In this document: positions 21,540 to 33,049 of the stretch, piece by piece
How the letters are laid out: each line of letters starts with the position of its first letter
Numbering within the stretch: position 1 is the first letter of the stretch
Source of the DNA: Symbiodinium natans
Lineage: Eukaryota > Sar > Dinophyceae > Suessiales > Symbiodiniaceae
Length of the DNA stretch: 64,000 nt
NCBI GenBank assembly: GCA_905221605.1
Contig: CAJNDS010002790.1
Coordinates: 608,597-672,596 of the forward strand
Direction of reading: 5' to 3'
Translations under genes and position numbers: made by a program
The notes under the pieces: generated by a model
Told to the model about the DNA's origin: nothing
Database searches by the model: none
Seen by the model: only the letters and a program-made list of their open reading frames with translations

Positions 21540-21990
21540 TTTGTTCAGGGGCTCGGGGGGGGAGGGGGGGGGGGGGGGGGGGTGTATAGCTGCAGGGATC
21601 ATATTTGAGAATGAGTGAACGCAATGAGTTTTACCAAGAGACTTGTCCTGAAGCTTACCAGTTTTCGAGCGTGTACCGTGTACCGAGAGAGCTGAAAAAG
21701 CTAGTAAATGATACGAAATTTCCCTGAGAATTTAGAAAGATAAACGGATACTCTTGCAAACTAAAGAAAACAGGATTTAGCATGTATCTACTGAAATCTG
21801 GTGTTCGCCAAGAAACCCAACATCAAGATTCCTTTGGAGTGTTTTCAGTAGTCTTACGGCGTACCCTTAACGCCCATGAATAAGAATCATACGCCGCCGC
21901 CTTTATGCTTGTCTGTTCGGAAGCGAGCTCTCGCAAACACACCCGCGGACACCGGTCAACGGCATGTAATACAGGCCTGCGAACTCGTAT
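21540..21990. other. Non-repetitive, gene-less stretch after a poly-G run
   Basis: After a G-run at about 21557-21582 come roughly 400 bp of mixed, slightly A/T-rich sequence. I see no sustained reading frame, inverted ends or telomere-like repeats until CCCTAAA resumes at 21994. It may be a remnant of another element or an untranslated region. Confidence 0.5.
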
Positions 21991-23379
21991 TTCCCTAAAC
22001 CCTAAACCCTAAACCCTAAACCCTAGGCCCAAGGGCCCCATACTTCGGAAGCCTGCAAAGAAGGTAAGGGACCATCTTAAGGGGCCCCATGCAACTTTCC
22101 CTTAGTCAAGGCTCCCAATTATGCGCCCCTCAACGTGGGTCCCTCTTGCTATACCTTTGCCCTTAATATACAAAGGGCAAAGGGCCCATGCTTCCAACCC
22201 TGAGTCCTAAACCCGAAACCCCAAACCCTAAACCCTAAACCCTAAACTGCCTTGGGGTTTGTAAGGGTGTAGGGGTCTGGGGGATGGTAGGGGGGGGTGG
22301 GGGTTAGGGTTCAGGGTTTCGGGAGCCTTTAGCTTCTTGGAGGCAATCCCGTCCTTCCGGGCTAGCGCGCTTGCTGGGGTGCGCGTGCGCCGCCCTCACA
22401 ATACTTAGCACGAAACGACCGACTCCGAACCTCAAAGCCTCAAAAACACCGTTGCAAGGGCCCGATCAAAAAGAATGGGTATTTAGGGTTTGGGGTGTAG
22501 GGTTTTGGGTACTGCACAGGTCTTGTAGACGGAAAGCATTGTATTACGTAAACAGGCCCGAGCATCTGCAGCGCCACTACGCACAGTCCCAGAAGAGCCA
22601 GCACCCCAGCCCCGGCAAGAGCCTGTAGGCTCGAGCTTTAGGCTCTCAGGTTTGGGGTTTAGGGTTTAGGGTTTGGGAGTTTAGGGTTTAGGAGTTTGGG
22701 GTTTAGGGTTTAGGGCTGAGGGCACCCTTAAGAATCCTCAATTGAAGTCACTTCAGCGTCTGGCGTCTGGAACAGATAAGGGTTTGGCTGTTGGGGTTGA
22801 ATGGTTTGGGTGTCATTAGGGTGTTTCGGGAGCAGAAAGTGCTGCATCTGGCCATTGAAGTAGAACAACGAGGCTCCGAAAAAAAAAAAAAAAAAAAACT
22901 AAACCCGTTTAAATTCCAAAACTGAGCCCGCTGTTGGATATCTACAGGGGCCGAAGGTCTGCGCGAAACTCTTCTCTAAATCAGCCCCCACTAAAGTTTC
23001 GGGTCTGGGGTTCAAAGTTGTCCGGGTTAAGGGCTGCGCGTCCAGTAGCTCAGCCTCACAGGTTCCGGAAACTCCCTAAACCCCCTTAGCCACCCCAAAA
23101 AACCTAGGCCCTGAACCCTTTTAATCCAAAACCCTACATTACCCAAACCCAACACCGAAACTCCTTAAACCACACTAAAGCCCTCAACGCCCCCTGCATA
23201 TCCCTGAATTAGCCTCCCATAAAGCCCCTAATGAACCCTGAACCCTAAACCCTCAACCCCAAACCCTAAATCCCAAACCCGAAACCCTGAACCCTAAACC
23301 CTAAACCCTAAACCCGAAACCCTAAACCCTAAACCCTAAACCCTAAACCCTAAACCCTAAACCCTAAACCCTACCCTCA

Positions 23380-23462
23380 CAGGTGCCTTGCGGCACATCG
23401 GCCGCCCGAGCTCTCGCTCCTCCGCCTCGGACTCTGAAACCGGCAGCCGCTGCCTCAGGTAG
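23380..23462. CDS. Candidate exon, strand ambiguous
   Basis: A non-repeat block lies between CCCTAAA (left) and TTTAGGG (right). On the plus strand it has an acceptor CTCACAG| and donor CAG|GTAGGG, and reads an Arg/Ser-rich peptide. On the minus strand it has donor |GTGAGGG and reads RLPVSESEAEERELGRPMC. The minus reading fits the other genes. The product is unknown. Confidence 0.4.
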
Positions 23463-23848
23463 GGTTTAGGGTTTAGGGTTTAGGGTTTGGGGTTTAGGGT
23501 TTAGGGGTTTAGGGGTTTAGGGGTTTAGGGGTTTAGGGGTTTAGGGGCTTAGGGGCTTAGGGGTTTAGGGGTTTAGGGGCTTAGGGGTTCAGGGGTTTAG
23601 GGGTTTAGCGGTTTAGGGGTTTAGGGGTTTAGGGGTTTAGGGGTTTAGGGTTTAGGGGGTTTAGGGGTTTAGGGGTTTAGGGGTTTAGGGTTTAGGGGTT
23701 TTGGGGTTTAGGGGTTTTTAGGGGTTTAGGGGTTTAGGGGTTTAGGGGTTTAGGGGTTTAGGGGTTTAGGGGTTTTGGGGTTTAGGGGTTTAGGGGTTTA
23801 GGGGTTTAGGGGTTTAGGGGTTTAGGGGTTTAGGGGTTTAAAAGTTAG
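23462..23848. repeat. (TTTAGGGG)n octamer array
   Basis: About 40 copies of the octamer TTTAGGGG, with occasional TTAGGG, CTTAGGGG and TTTTGGGG variants, follow a short TTTAGGG seed at 23462-23500. Related octamer arrays lie at 24.10-24.16 (CCCCTAAC) and 35.47-35.58 kb. Confidence 0.95.
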
Positions 23849-23944
23849 GTTCAGGGCTTTGGCTGCGGGGAGGTTGCAGGCTTAAGGCTTCGGGCTTAGG
23901 ACTTGGGAGTTATCGGGTTTTCAGGGTTCGGAGTGCCAGGGGTC

Positions 23945-24058
23945 TAACCAGCTAACCCCAATTAACAATAAGCCCCCTCAATCCTCTAAGTAGGTCACAA
24001 GTCGACTAGGTAGACTTCTGATTGGGGCGATAAGTACCCGTGAACCTCCAAGTAACCC
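23945..24058. mobile_element. MITE-like element, family D (diverged)
   Basis: The right end CCGTGAACCTCCAAGTA matches the family; the left part reads AACCAGCTAACCCCAATTAACAATAAG, and GGTAGACTTCTGATTGGGG gives internal pairing. The left terminus is eroded. Confidence 0.55.
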
Positions 24059-24479
24059 CAAGCCCGAAACCCTAAACCCCCCCCTCCCCCTAAACCCCAA
24101 ACCCGTAATCCTAACCCCTAACCCCTAACCCCTAACCCCTAACCCCTAACCCCTAACCCCTAAACCCTAAACCCTAAACCCTAAACCCTAAACCTTACAA
24201 ACATCCAGGCTGCATCTGGAAAAAGGAGGAAGAGGGTAAAGCCGCACGGCTGGGGCGGAAGGCGAGCTCAGAACGCGGAGCAAAATGCTGCGGAAGAGCG
24301 TGACGTTTTAGGGTTTAGGGCTTAGGGCTTAGGGCTTTACGGTTTGGGGCCTAAGGTTCAGGGTTTCGGGGTAGGGGTTAGGGTTTAGGGTTTGGGGAAG
24401 TAGGGTTTAGGGTTCAAAACGTTTAGTGGCCTCATCACTTCAAGCCTCGAAATTCTAATTGTTGCTTTGCGCTAGAGAT

Positions 24480-25500
24480 CAGCGCACGGGATCTTTTTCG
24501 CCGGGTCGCTCAAGCGGGTATGGCCGCTCAACTGCTTCTGTTTGGCCTTTGTCTTGGCCCTGCCCCCCTTGCTTTGCAGGATCCCCTAAACCCTTAACCC
24601 TAAACCTTAAACCCCAAGACCTTTGAGCCTTCTTCCACTTCTTCTTTATCTTTCTCTTGCTCCCGGCCTCCTGGGTGTGAGCGTTGTTTGCAGATGTCGG
24701 GTCAAAAACAACAGCATCAAGATTGCCACTTCCGCATGTCCCTCCTCTCCTGCCTGGTCCTTGTGGCACAGGCTGGTATAGCAGGTGCGTGTGCCGCACA
24801 CTTCCAGGGTCCAGTATGCCCAGAGCGCAGGCTCACGGAAGCGAAAAGCCTTGACCGCTTCAGCCGGTTGGTCACCCAGACCTGCTCGCTCCCAAACTCG
24901 CCAGGCGCCCAAAGCTGGATCGCACCTCTCGTACGATCCCGTGGGCACCTTGGTCGCCCAGTAACAATACGGGGTACCTTATTGGGGTCCTTATTACAGG
25001 GGAATCCTACCATTTGGGGATCTATATTGGCGGCTTTTTCTTTTTATCATAGTAAGGTCACCCTTCTTTGGGCTGGTTACTTTATAAGGGAACCCAGAGC
25101 AAAACAAAAAAACATAAGGGCACCACTGGGCTACGAAGGCACAGTTGGCAGAGAGGGGGCTTGAACCGGAACCATTACTACAAGCCTCTCCATGACACCA
25201 ATCAGCGCCAAGCGCGCACCCTCTTTTTTTTGTCAGTTTCCCGGCAAGCCGACCAGTAGATCCTCGGCCAAATCATGCCGCACCGTCTCCCGCAGAGATT
25301 TGGCCTTGGGCTCTTTGGGTGGCTCTGGGCGCCGGGGCTGCCCTTCTGAAAAACCTGCCACTGCTCCATGAAGGCTAAGGTTGCGACTTCAACTTACCAC
25401 ACGCACCTTGCGAGAAGTTGCTGTCGCCAAGCGACACAGAAATGCTGGATGAGACGGTCGAGATCAGGACGAGTGTAGGAAGACATACGCCGTAGCGCAT
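24480..25500 (-). CDS. Region of candidate exons, product unknown
   Basis: Three minus-strand stretches look coding. At 25499-25405, MRYGVCLPTLVLISTVSSS starts a plausible signal peptide, with a GTAAGT donor near 25402. At about 25385-25233 the frame reads QPRRPEPPKEPKAKSLRETV and LAEDLLVGLPGN, then a stop. At about 24960-24780 it reads PTGSYERCDPALGAWRVWER and a Trp-rich continuation. A MITE-like copy at 25.07-25.14 kb lies between the last two. I recognise no domain and cannot connect the pieces with confidence. Confidence 0.3.
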
Positions 25501-25997
25501 CTGTGGGCGAGGGTCTGCCGCTTCGAAGACAACAGGCTCGACTCAGCCGTGTGCCTTTCAGACAGTGCACCTGCTGTGGCCCCGATTCTCTTCAAGCGCA
25601 GCGCGTAGGCGTCCAATGGACCCTGATCGGGAACCCCCCTAAGCTAACCTCCAATCCACAAATCCACCCTAAACCCGAAACCCTAAACCCTAAACCCTAA
25701 ACTTTAACCCTAAACCCTCCCCCCCCCCCCACCCCTCAAAGAAGAAACATCGCAGCGATTTGTGGGGCTTCCTGCCTTGAGCTGCAAAACAAGTTGCGCA
25801 GCAAACGACACTACATCGGACACCCAGTGAGGTCAGCAGCGACACAGCAGTTGCAAGGGCCATCGTCACGAGCCGGAAAAATTGCTCCTCCAGAAGGCAA
25901 TCGTTCTGCTCAATTGAATGTGGCAGGTTGGCAGCGGACACTAATTCCACGTTCGCTGCTGACTGGGGCTTCCGAACACTATCGGTGGCCAAGGGAG

Positions 25998-26648
25998 CTA
26001 AGGGAATGAGTCTAGCAGGTTTAGAAGGGCTTGGGAGTTTTTGGTTGGGGGATTTCGGGGCTTTGGGAGTTTGTGGTGCAGGGGGTTTTGGGGGTTTGGG
26101 GCCCAGGGTTGTAAAGCCAGAAGCCCCTGAACCGCAAGCATCCAAGTTGCGCCTGGAAGAGGGCGGGAGCTGCGTGGTCGAGGCCGCGGGAGCGCAGAAG
26201 AACGCGGAGCCGAAAATGCTGCGGAAGAGTGCAACCTAGCCGGGCCTGGCTTTGGGCAGTTGTGGGGGCCTGTTGCCTGAATCACTCCAGCACCCACCAG
26301 TGGCTCAATGTGAATCATAAAAGGTGCTACCGGACTTCGGTCACCAGTTGTGCCTGGCAATGATGAGACTTTCTTGACTTTGACCTGAGGTGCCCAATCC
26401 AAGCCCCACCCCCCAAAAAAAGCCGTTCCAACTGTTGAATTGGAAAAACAAAGCCTAGAAGCGCTCTCTTTTAAAGTGCAAGCAATTCCTGGCCGTGTGC
26501 CCACGAACGAACCGCTGGTGTCGTCGCAATCACTTTGGGTGCGGCCAGGGGTATCTACACCTAAGTCTCCCACCGGCGGAGCACACCCCCGAAAAGGGGG
26601 AAGAGGCAGAAGCAAATAACAAAAGGGAGGGTGCCGTCCCCTGGTCAC
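25998..26648 (-). CDS. Hypothetical minus-strand frame, 216 codons
   Basis: A long open frame with some protein-like stretches (PQVKVKKVSSLPGTTGDRSP, FMIHIEPLVGAGVIQATGPH) precedes a proline-rich low-complexity end. The segment at about 26140-26235 resembles a block at 24.21-24.31 kb (shared AAAATGCTGCGGAAGAG and AACGCGGAGC), so part of the region was duplicated locally. No family is recognised. It may be two exons plus repeat. Confidence 0.3.
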   Translation of the reverse strand: MTRGRHPPFCYLLLPLPPFRGCAPPVGDLGVDTPGRTQSDCDDTSGSFVGTRPGIACTLKESASRLCFSNSTVGTAFFGGWGLDWAPQVKVKKVSSLPGTTGDRSPVAPFMIHIEPLVGAGVIQATGPHNCPKPGPARLHSSAAFSAPRSSALPRPRPRSSRPLPGATWMLAVQGLLALQPWAPNPQNPLHHKLPKPRNPPTKNSQALLNLLDSFP

Positions 26649-26806
26649 CCCCCGCTACCGGGGGGCTCCAGTTAAAACAGCCCCGTTTGCAAAAATGTTG
26701 GAGTGAACACCCCTCGAGCCACTAGTCCCTTCGACTGGACCAATTGAGCCACCAGTCCCCTCGACCGGCGACTCAGAAATGCCATCGCTAGGCACAGACA
26801 AAAATG

Positions 26807-29800
26807 CTAGGCCTCACTGAGGCTTTCCGAAGTGTCGCTGGCAGAATCGGTGGCGACCTCCCACTCCAGGCCATCTTTCGACTCGGCACCTCGGGTGAAG
26901 AAGACGTAGACAGAGCAGCCTGCCAGACAAAAGATGACGTTCACAAAGTAGACCATGGGCAGGTTCCCCTCGTTCAGGTCGTTCGGCGTCCAGCTCTTCG
27001 TTGCTTGGGTCAAGGCTGCTGAGATCGCGTTTGGAAGGCCACCCATGGCAAACTGGCAGAACGCTTGCCTGGGTTGGCCTTTGAACCCTTCGAAAAATAG
27101 TTTATACATAGGGTCCCTTATGAACCCAAACAAGGACAATACAAAATGTCCCACACAAGCGCCAACCTAGTTGCATCAAGGACTTCATGGAGGGCTCCGC
27201 GGTGTAGGCCACGTGCCAGAGCACCGGGTTTACCAAGACTTCGCCTGCGACACGAGAAACTGAAACTGTGAGAAGCTCAAGACACCTTCCCCCAATTTGA
27301 AAGAGCCCAAGACCCCTCAATTTAAGTAATGTACCTGAATCTATACAAGGACCCGTAATATGATTTAAGGCATATTCCTTAATTAAGGAGTATTGGGCTC
27401 TTCGGGATCCTTCATGAGTGCACATTAACACCGCTGTTAAAAACATCTTGGAAACGAGAATTATCATCATGTGGGCAGTTCTGCTGAAATATGGGTAAAA
27501 TAAAACAATCCCCTTAAAGGGACCGAAAAAAGGAGTACCCTATTTTGGCAAATAGCCATATAGGTTCTGTACCCAAAAGATAAGGCTCGGTATTTCCCAC
27601 TTCCATATCGGGTACTCCCTATTGAGAATCGAGCGCCAGGTTCAGAAAGGCCATGGAATCTAGACCCAAGAGTACACCTGCAGGTTTAGGCTCGGTATGA
27701 TAACAGGAAACCCAGAAAGTTGGCCATCATGTTGCCGAAACCAGTTAAGACAACCTCCGCCCACCTATGCCCACCATGGCATAAGGCAGAACCATCCAAA
27801 ATCCGCTCAAAGCGCTCATCCTCACCTGGGTTGTGTTTCAAACCCTTTGACAACTATCTATGAACAGGTTCCCTGCTACGGAGATAAAGGAATCAAAAAG
27901 ATTGTCCCAAAGCACAACCCAGTCACATGCTGACCGTCGGCATCCAAGGGAGCACAATTCGAAGGGATGGGCAACACCTCCGCCGTGCGGCGCGCGTACT
28001 CCAGGCCGGCAGCTGTAAGCTGCGAGGCGATGGCAATGGCGATGCCTGGCGCCCGAATGAGATATTCCAGAAAGGTCTGAGTGTTCAGGAATGTTCAGGG
28101 TTTAGGGTAACCTTTCGGCACAGAGACTGGGCTTTTCTGTCCCATCAAGAAGAACGGCAAGGTCTCGGAGATGAGAGAATTTAGCTTGCGGGACTTTAAG
28201 ACTTTCAGACCCAAGCCCCCCGCCTGTCAAGACCTTCATGTTGCTGCTCACCTTCCTCTTGAGAAGCTTCTCCGCAGCAGGGACAACCAGTCGCTCCAGC
28301 AAGGGCGTGAAGATGATCACCTGGGAGTTGCGCTGTAACAACCCTTTGAAGATTGTTTATGAAGAGGGTTCCCTTATACTGAAACCCTAAACCCTTTGAA
28401 AACTATTTATGAATAGGTTCCCTTAGACTGAAAGAAGGGAACCTAACAAGTATCCCCAAGCACCAACCCAGTCACCGCGAAGGCGTCGCCCAGGTTGAAG
28501 AAGGCCCCGCTGAGCTGCATGTCACCTCCTTAAACTGGCTGGTTCTTAGTAGGGAATGAGGGAATTTGAGCCCTATATCTACCCATGTAGCACCCTCATT
28601 CCCTCATTCCCTACTAAGATCCCTTAACTGGATCCCTATATAAAAAAGGGAATATTCCTGAATTAAGTAAGGAATATGCCTTAGATCATATTAAGGATCC
28701 CGTTGCAAATTCAGGTTGGGGTGTTGGGCTCTTTTGGGCAAGTCACCTCCCAGGCGCGTATCCATCTGACAGGCCTGGGTTGAGATGCTCCCGCCTTATA
28801 CTAACAGCTCCTTAATCGGGAATTATAATGGGGGGTGGTACTATAATTCCTTTTATAATCCTTTATTGGGGGGGTGCTATAATCCCTGTTCTAATCATGA
28901 ATAGGGGGTGCTCTAATCCCTATTATCATCCTGAATAGGGGGTACTATAATCCCTATTCCAATTCTTAAATGGGGGGGAGGTGGTACTAGAATCCCTATC
29001 GAGGACTCTTGGTATACAGGAGGAAACCGCTAACAGGGCCTGGGAGTAGAAGAGGCTGAACATGGTGTTGTAGAGCACGTTGAAGGTGACGTTTCCCACG
29101 ATGATCTTCGGCACCTTCGGAAGTAAGGGCTTGGGGTTTGGGGGTTAGGGGTTTAGGGGCTTAGGGTTTAGGGTTTAGGGTTTAGGGTTTAGGGTCCAGG
29201 GTTTAGGAACTAAGGTTCAGGGTTCAACCCTCTGAAAGGTGTTATCCTGAAACAGGACCTCTTAACATCTTAACACGCAAGAAGTTGGGATTCTCTCCCG
29301 TATACGAAGAGTCCTTAACAGGGATTGAAATAAGGGGGGGGGGGGGGGCCTAAAGTTGGGCGTCACAAACCCATAATACTACTACCAATCCCTGTTAAGG
29401 TAAACAGACCATAAACCCTTTTCGGGTTCATGTAGGAGACCACATGAACCCTAAACCCTGTACTACTACAATCCCTACTAAGAACAAAAATGGAAAAATG
29501 AACCCTAGGACCCTAACCCGAAACCCTAAACCCTAAACCCTCAACCATTTTAGGGTTCATTGAGGCCCCACCAGGAATGATCCCGGGCACCGCATCCAAG
29601 CATCGCGTCACACTGTCAGGCTCCCCTAGCCTGGGGTAGGTTTGGGGTTTGGATGGTTTTTTGGGGGTTTCGGGTTTAGGGTTTAGGGTTTAGGGTTTAG
29701 GGTTTATGGCTTTGCAAGGAGTATATAGGGGATGTAAGGGTATTATCATATCTATTTTTAAAAAATGCTATGTTCAAACCTGCCCCCGTAGCCAGGAGTT

Positions 29801-31143
29801 GTTCCGGTGCGCCACGCAGAGGCAGCCGATGCAGAGCAAGTCGGCCAACAGGCTCACGATCGTCAGGGAGCGCGAGGCATAAAAGACCTGCAGCACGGAC
29901 CTGGGCGAGCTTTCGGGCCCCGTATACTAACAGCTCCTTAATAGGGCGAAACAATTAGGGGGGGGGGGGGGGGGGGGTACTACAATCCCTATGTATCCCT
30001 ATTTGTATCCTTAATCTTGGCTAGAGTTGAAGCCAACTTTGGGAATTCCATCTGTGAACCCGAAGAGGACAAACCTTTCAACGGGGGTGTCGTCTTGTAG
30101 CTGTAGCATGTTCCAGCTCCTAGTTGATGAGGGGCGTCTTTCAAACTCACCAATACATCGTTCACAGGGTTTAGGGTTTAGGGTTTAGGGTTTAGGGTTT
30201 AGGGTTTAGGGTTTAGGGTTTAGGGTTTAGGGTTTAGGGTTTAGGGTCCAGGGAGGTAGCTTTTGAACGAGGTGAGGCAAACAAAAGCTAGCACATCATG
30301 ACCCAGGGGACAGGACGATGAGCGTGGGCAGCAGCACCCAGCCCAACAACGCCACCTTGCCCAAGGGGTTGCGCCGGCCGCCCAGCAGGCGCCGCACTGC
30401 CGGCATCAGCACTGGCTCTGTGTTTTTCTCAAAGCTTTCCTTGCGGTAAAAGGGCGTGCCCACGATGAACACAAGCAGAGCGACGGCCATAAGAGCGGCC
30501 ATGATCATGTAGGCGACGAAGAAGCCTATACTGCCCTTAGAACCTTATCGAAAATACCATGTTTAATATCCTCTTGGGTTTTACATAAACAAAACTAAAA
30601 AAAAAACAACTCCCAAGGGGTATATAGAAGCCATCTTCCTTGGGGATGCGCGGCGGCAAGCCCGCCGTGGCCACGTTTGACAGGCACCCGAAGGCCACGA
30701 CGGCGCCCACGCTCCTTAGGGGGCTGCACTTCGCAGGGTAGCTGTAAAATCTCATTCTTCGCTGCCCCTTTTACTAAGAAGCCCGAAGAAGCCCAAAAAG
30801 GGCTAAAGGATCTAAAGTCACCCTTTTATTAAGAAGCCCCAAGAAGCCCAAAAAGGGCTAAGGATCTAAAGTTACCAGTAAAGCACCACAAAGCTAAAAT
30901 TGGGGTCACATTCCCTATACTACTATAACTCCTGCTAAGGCTCATGGTGACGTACAGGTACATGAAGAAGGCCTCCTTCCGCCTCACCGACTCGGGAATT
31001 CGGGGATCAAACTGGTCCTTGGTAACCCAGCAAAACCGTATTCAGGGCGCCCCCGTTCTCCTTGAGTTGGTTACGTCACTAAACCCTAAACCCTAAACCC
31101 TAAACCCTAAACCCTAAGCCCTAAACCCTAAGAAAGACCTTGA

Positions 31144-31176
<33 letters not shown>

Positions 31177-32823
31177 AAAACGGAAAAAGGGAAAAGGGGG
31201 GGGGCACTCCCCAAGGCTCTGCGCCAAAGGTGCCGATGTTGGGCTTTACCCCACCAGTGCCCGGCGCCGTGAGCACCAGGATGCCGACCATGAAGAGCCT
31301 GGGGGGGAGCGAAATGAACACTGTATAAACAGGGGTTTAGGGTTTAGGGTTTAGGGTTTAGGATTCAGGGTTTAGAGTTTAGGGTTTAGGGTTTAGGGTT
31401 CACGGCTCATTAGGGGATTGCAGAGTAGTAATTCCAGGATCTACTGACGCCCATTTTTAAGGCTCATGTGCCAAGGAGCGGGATGCTCTCCATGGCGGGC
31501 GTGGCCGCGAAGGCCGTGAGCCTCGGGGGGGCTGCTCTGAAGGATCGTGACTTTCAAGTGGCAGACGACGTCACTCTGCATGCCCCATGCTCAAGCCTAA
31601 ACCCCAAACCCTAAACCCTAAACCCCAAACCCTAAACCCCAACACCCCGGACCCTAAACCCTAAACCCCAAGCCCCAAACCCTCAAACCCAGGAGCGCGC
31701 AGCCGGCCGCGTAGATGGCAGAGAAGACCAGGATGGTCGTGTAGCGGCCGATGAAGGTCTCGGCAAGAATGCCGCCCAGGAAGCAGAAGGCGAAGGAGAG
31801 GAGTGTGAAGATCCTTAGAGAGAGGCTTCGGGGCTTAGGGTTTGGGGTTTAGGGTTTGGGATTTGGGGTTAAAGCTTGAAGGTTTAGGGTTTGGGGTTTA
31901 GGGCTAAGGGTTTAGGGTTTGGCATTTGGGGTTGAAGGTTTAGGGTTTGGGGTTTAGGGCTAAGGGTTGGGATGCTCCCCCTTATGCTACTGGTAACAGT
32001 CCGTAGGGGTTGTAGCACCCCCGATGCGAGCCCCTTAACAAGGACTGTTGGTATGAGGGGGAACATCTCAAGTTAAGGGTTTTGTAAACCCTAAACCCTA
32101 AACCCTAAACCCTAAACCCTAAACCCTAAACCCTAAACCCTAAGTTTGGGTTCAGGGTGCGCAAGAGTCGAGTTTCACATCCAAACTTCAACCAAAGCCG
32201 GGCAATCCATCCAAGAAGATCAAAACGAAGGAGTCGTGTCGAGACGCCCTGGTTCTTAGTAGGGATATGGGGGAATTTAGGTCCCCTACAGAATCCCCTA
32301 AAGGGTTTCTATGGTCAACTCTCTAAAGTGACTCTAAAGTACTGTCCCTTTCTGGACACCCCAAATAAGACGGGCCACCTTTGCAATAAGGACCCATAAG
32401 GATCCAGAAGGGACGATATTTCCGAGAAGTGACCACCACATAGGGAAATAGAGGGTGCCTCAGATTCCCTCATTCCATCATTCCCGAGTAAGAAACAGCA
32501 CCCTTCCTGAGCCACGTTACATGCCCTCCAAGCCTTATGTTTTTGGGGGGAGGGGCTTAGGGTTTAGGGTTTAGGATTTAGGGTTTAGGGTTTAGGGCTT
32601 AGGGTTTAGGGCTTCGGGTTTAGGGACCTGCCCCCATTTGAACCCGCAGCGAAGCCAGGCTCATTCCAAGAGTCTGGTGCACTGAGCTGCTATCGGCGTT
32701 CGTGAAGCCTTGGTCCTGAAGCCACGACTTCATCGTGCTCACCAGCGTGTTCAAGCCCACGCTCCAGCATAGCTCAATAACCACGATGCACGCCACATGT
32801 ATAGCCATGGCACCCGCAGTCAA
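26807..32823 (-). CDS. Proton-dependent oligopeptide transporter (POT/PTR2, MFS superfamily), about 15 exons
   Basis: The gene encodes an integral membrane proton/peptide (or nitrate-type) symporter. Exons, 5' to 3': 32823 to about 32637, 31812-31690, 31545-31460, 31312-31222, 31020-30938, 30740-30640, 30515-30300, 29915-29785, 29110-29040, 28772-28747, 28525-28476, 28320 to about 28245, 28080-27925, 27245-27165 and 27110-26807. Family blocks seen in order are VVIELCWSVGLNTLVSTM (TM1), FCFLGGILAETFIGRYTTIL (TM2-3), GTGGVKPNIGTFGA (the PTR2 signature), DQFDPRIPESVRRKEAFFMY, SLFYSQACQMDTRLGGDMQ, LSGAFFNLGDAFAVIIFTP, LEYARR, and EVLVNPVLWHVAYTAEPSM (compare EiLvS.tgLeFAYtqAP). The C-terminus has two more helices and a Ser/Glu-rich tail. 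An exon between TM1 and TM2, near 32.5-32.2 kb, is probably missed. Substrate is not predictable. Confidence 0.88.
28526..28746 (-). other. Transporter intron flanked by a 9-bp direct repeat, containing MITE family C
   Basis: The borders GGGAG|GTGACTTG and AAGGAG|GTGACATG share GGAGGTGAC. Splicing gives DTRLGGDMQLSG exactly. The preceding exon is only 26 nt (28772-28747). The MITE-C copy at 28536-28622 (GGTTCTTAGTAGGGAATGAG and its inverse) lies at the 3' side. Confidence 0.82.
28773..29039 (-). other. Transporter intron: GC-AG intron made of an expanded MITE-A
   Basis: CTCCCAG|GCCCTG...CAACCCAG|GCCTGTCAG joins in frame to SQACQMDTRLGG. CAGGCC is repeated at both borders. The interior is MITE-A with its middle unit (GGGGGTACTATAATCCCTATT) repeated four to five times. 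Confidence 0.82.
29288..30012. mobile_element. Two diverged MITE-A copies with long poly-G cores
   Basis: At 29310-29400 (GAGTCCTTAACAGGGATT, G15, AATCCCTGTTAAGG) and 29925-30010 (ATACTAACAGCTCCTTAATAGGG, G19, TACTACAATCCCTA) the centre of the element has become a long G-run. Both lie in introns of the transporter. Confidence 0.7.
30166..30247. repeat. (TTTAGGG)11 array
   Basis: Perfect heptamers in the transporter intron upstream (on the gene strand) of the exon at 29.9 kb. Confidence 0.95.
30527..30630. mobile_element. MITE-like element, family F
   Basis: It begins ACTGCCCTTAGAACCTTAT, ends AACTCCCAAGGGGTATATAG and contains ATATCCTCTTGGGTTT. It separates transporter exons at 30.74-30.64 and 30.52-30.30 kb, so it probably is the intron. 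Confidence 0.75.
31967..32072. mobile_element. Palindromic MITE, family A
   Basis: It has the ends TTGGGATGCTCCCCCTTA and TGAGGGGGAACATCTCAAG, with inner arms AACAGTCC and GGACTGTT. It lies in a transporter intron. Confidence 0.8.
32248..32508. mobile_element. MITE-like element, family C
   Basis: The left end CCTGGTTCTTAGTAGGGATATGGGG pairs with the right end CCCTCATTCCATCATTCCCGAGTAAG. A second inverted pair (CACTTTAGAG, TCTAAAGT) sits inside. Other copies lie at 4.98-5.06, 5.42-5.54, 28.54-28.62 and 37.20-37.32 kb. Confidence 0.75.
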
Positions 32824-32947
32824 AATCTGACTGCCGCGTCTCGGTGCCCACTATCCGGGTGTGCTGCTGGGCAAATGGAAGCTATCCCTTCCGTGCTCAA
32901 AAGATGGTCAGCACACATGCCAGAAAACCTTGACATCTGCAGCTTCC

Positions 32948-33049
32948 AGGTTTAGGGTTTAGGGTTTAGGGTTTAGGGTTTAGGGTTTAGGGTTTAGGGT
33001 TTAGGGTTTAGGGTTTAGGGTTTAGGGTTTAGGGTTTAGGGTTTAGGGT
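32948..33049. repeat. (TTTAGGG)14 array
   Basis: An uninterrupted run of perfect heptamers upstream of the transporter's first recognised exon. Confidence 0.95.
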
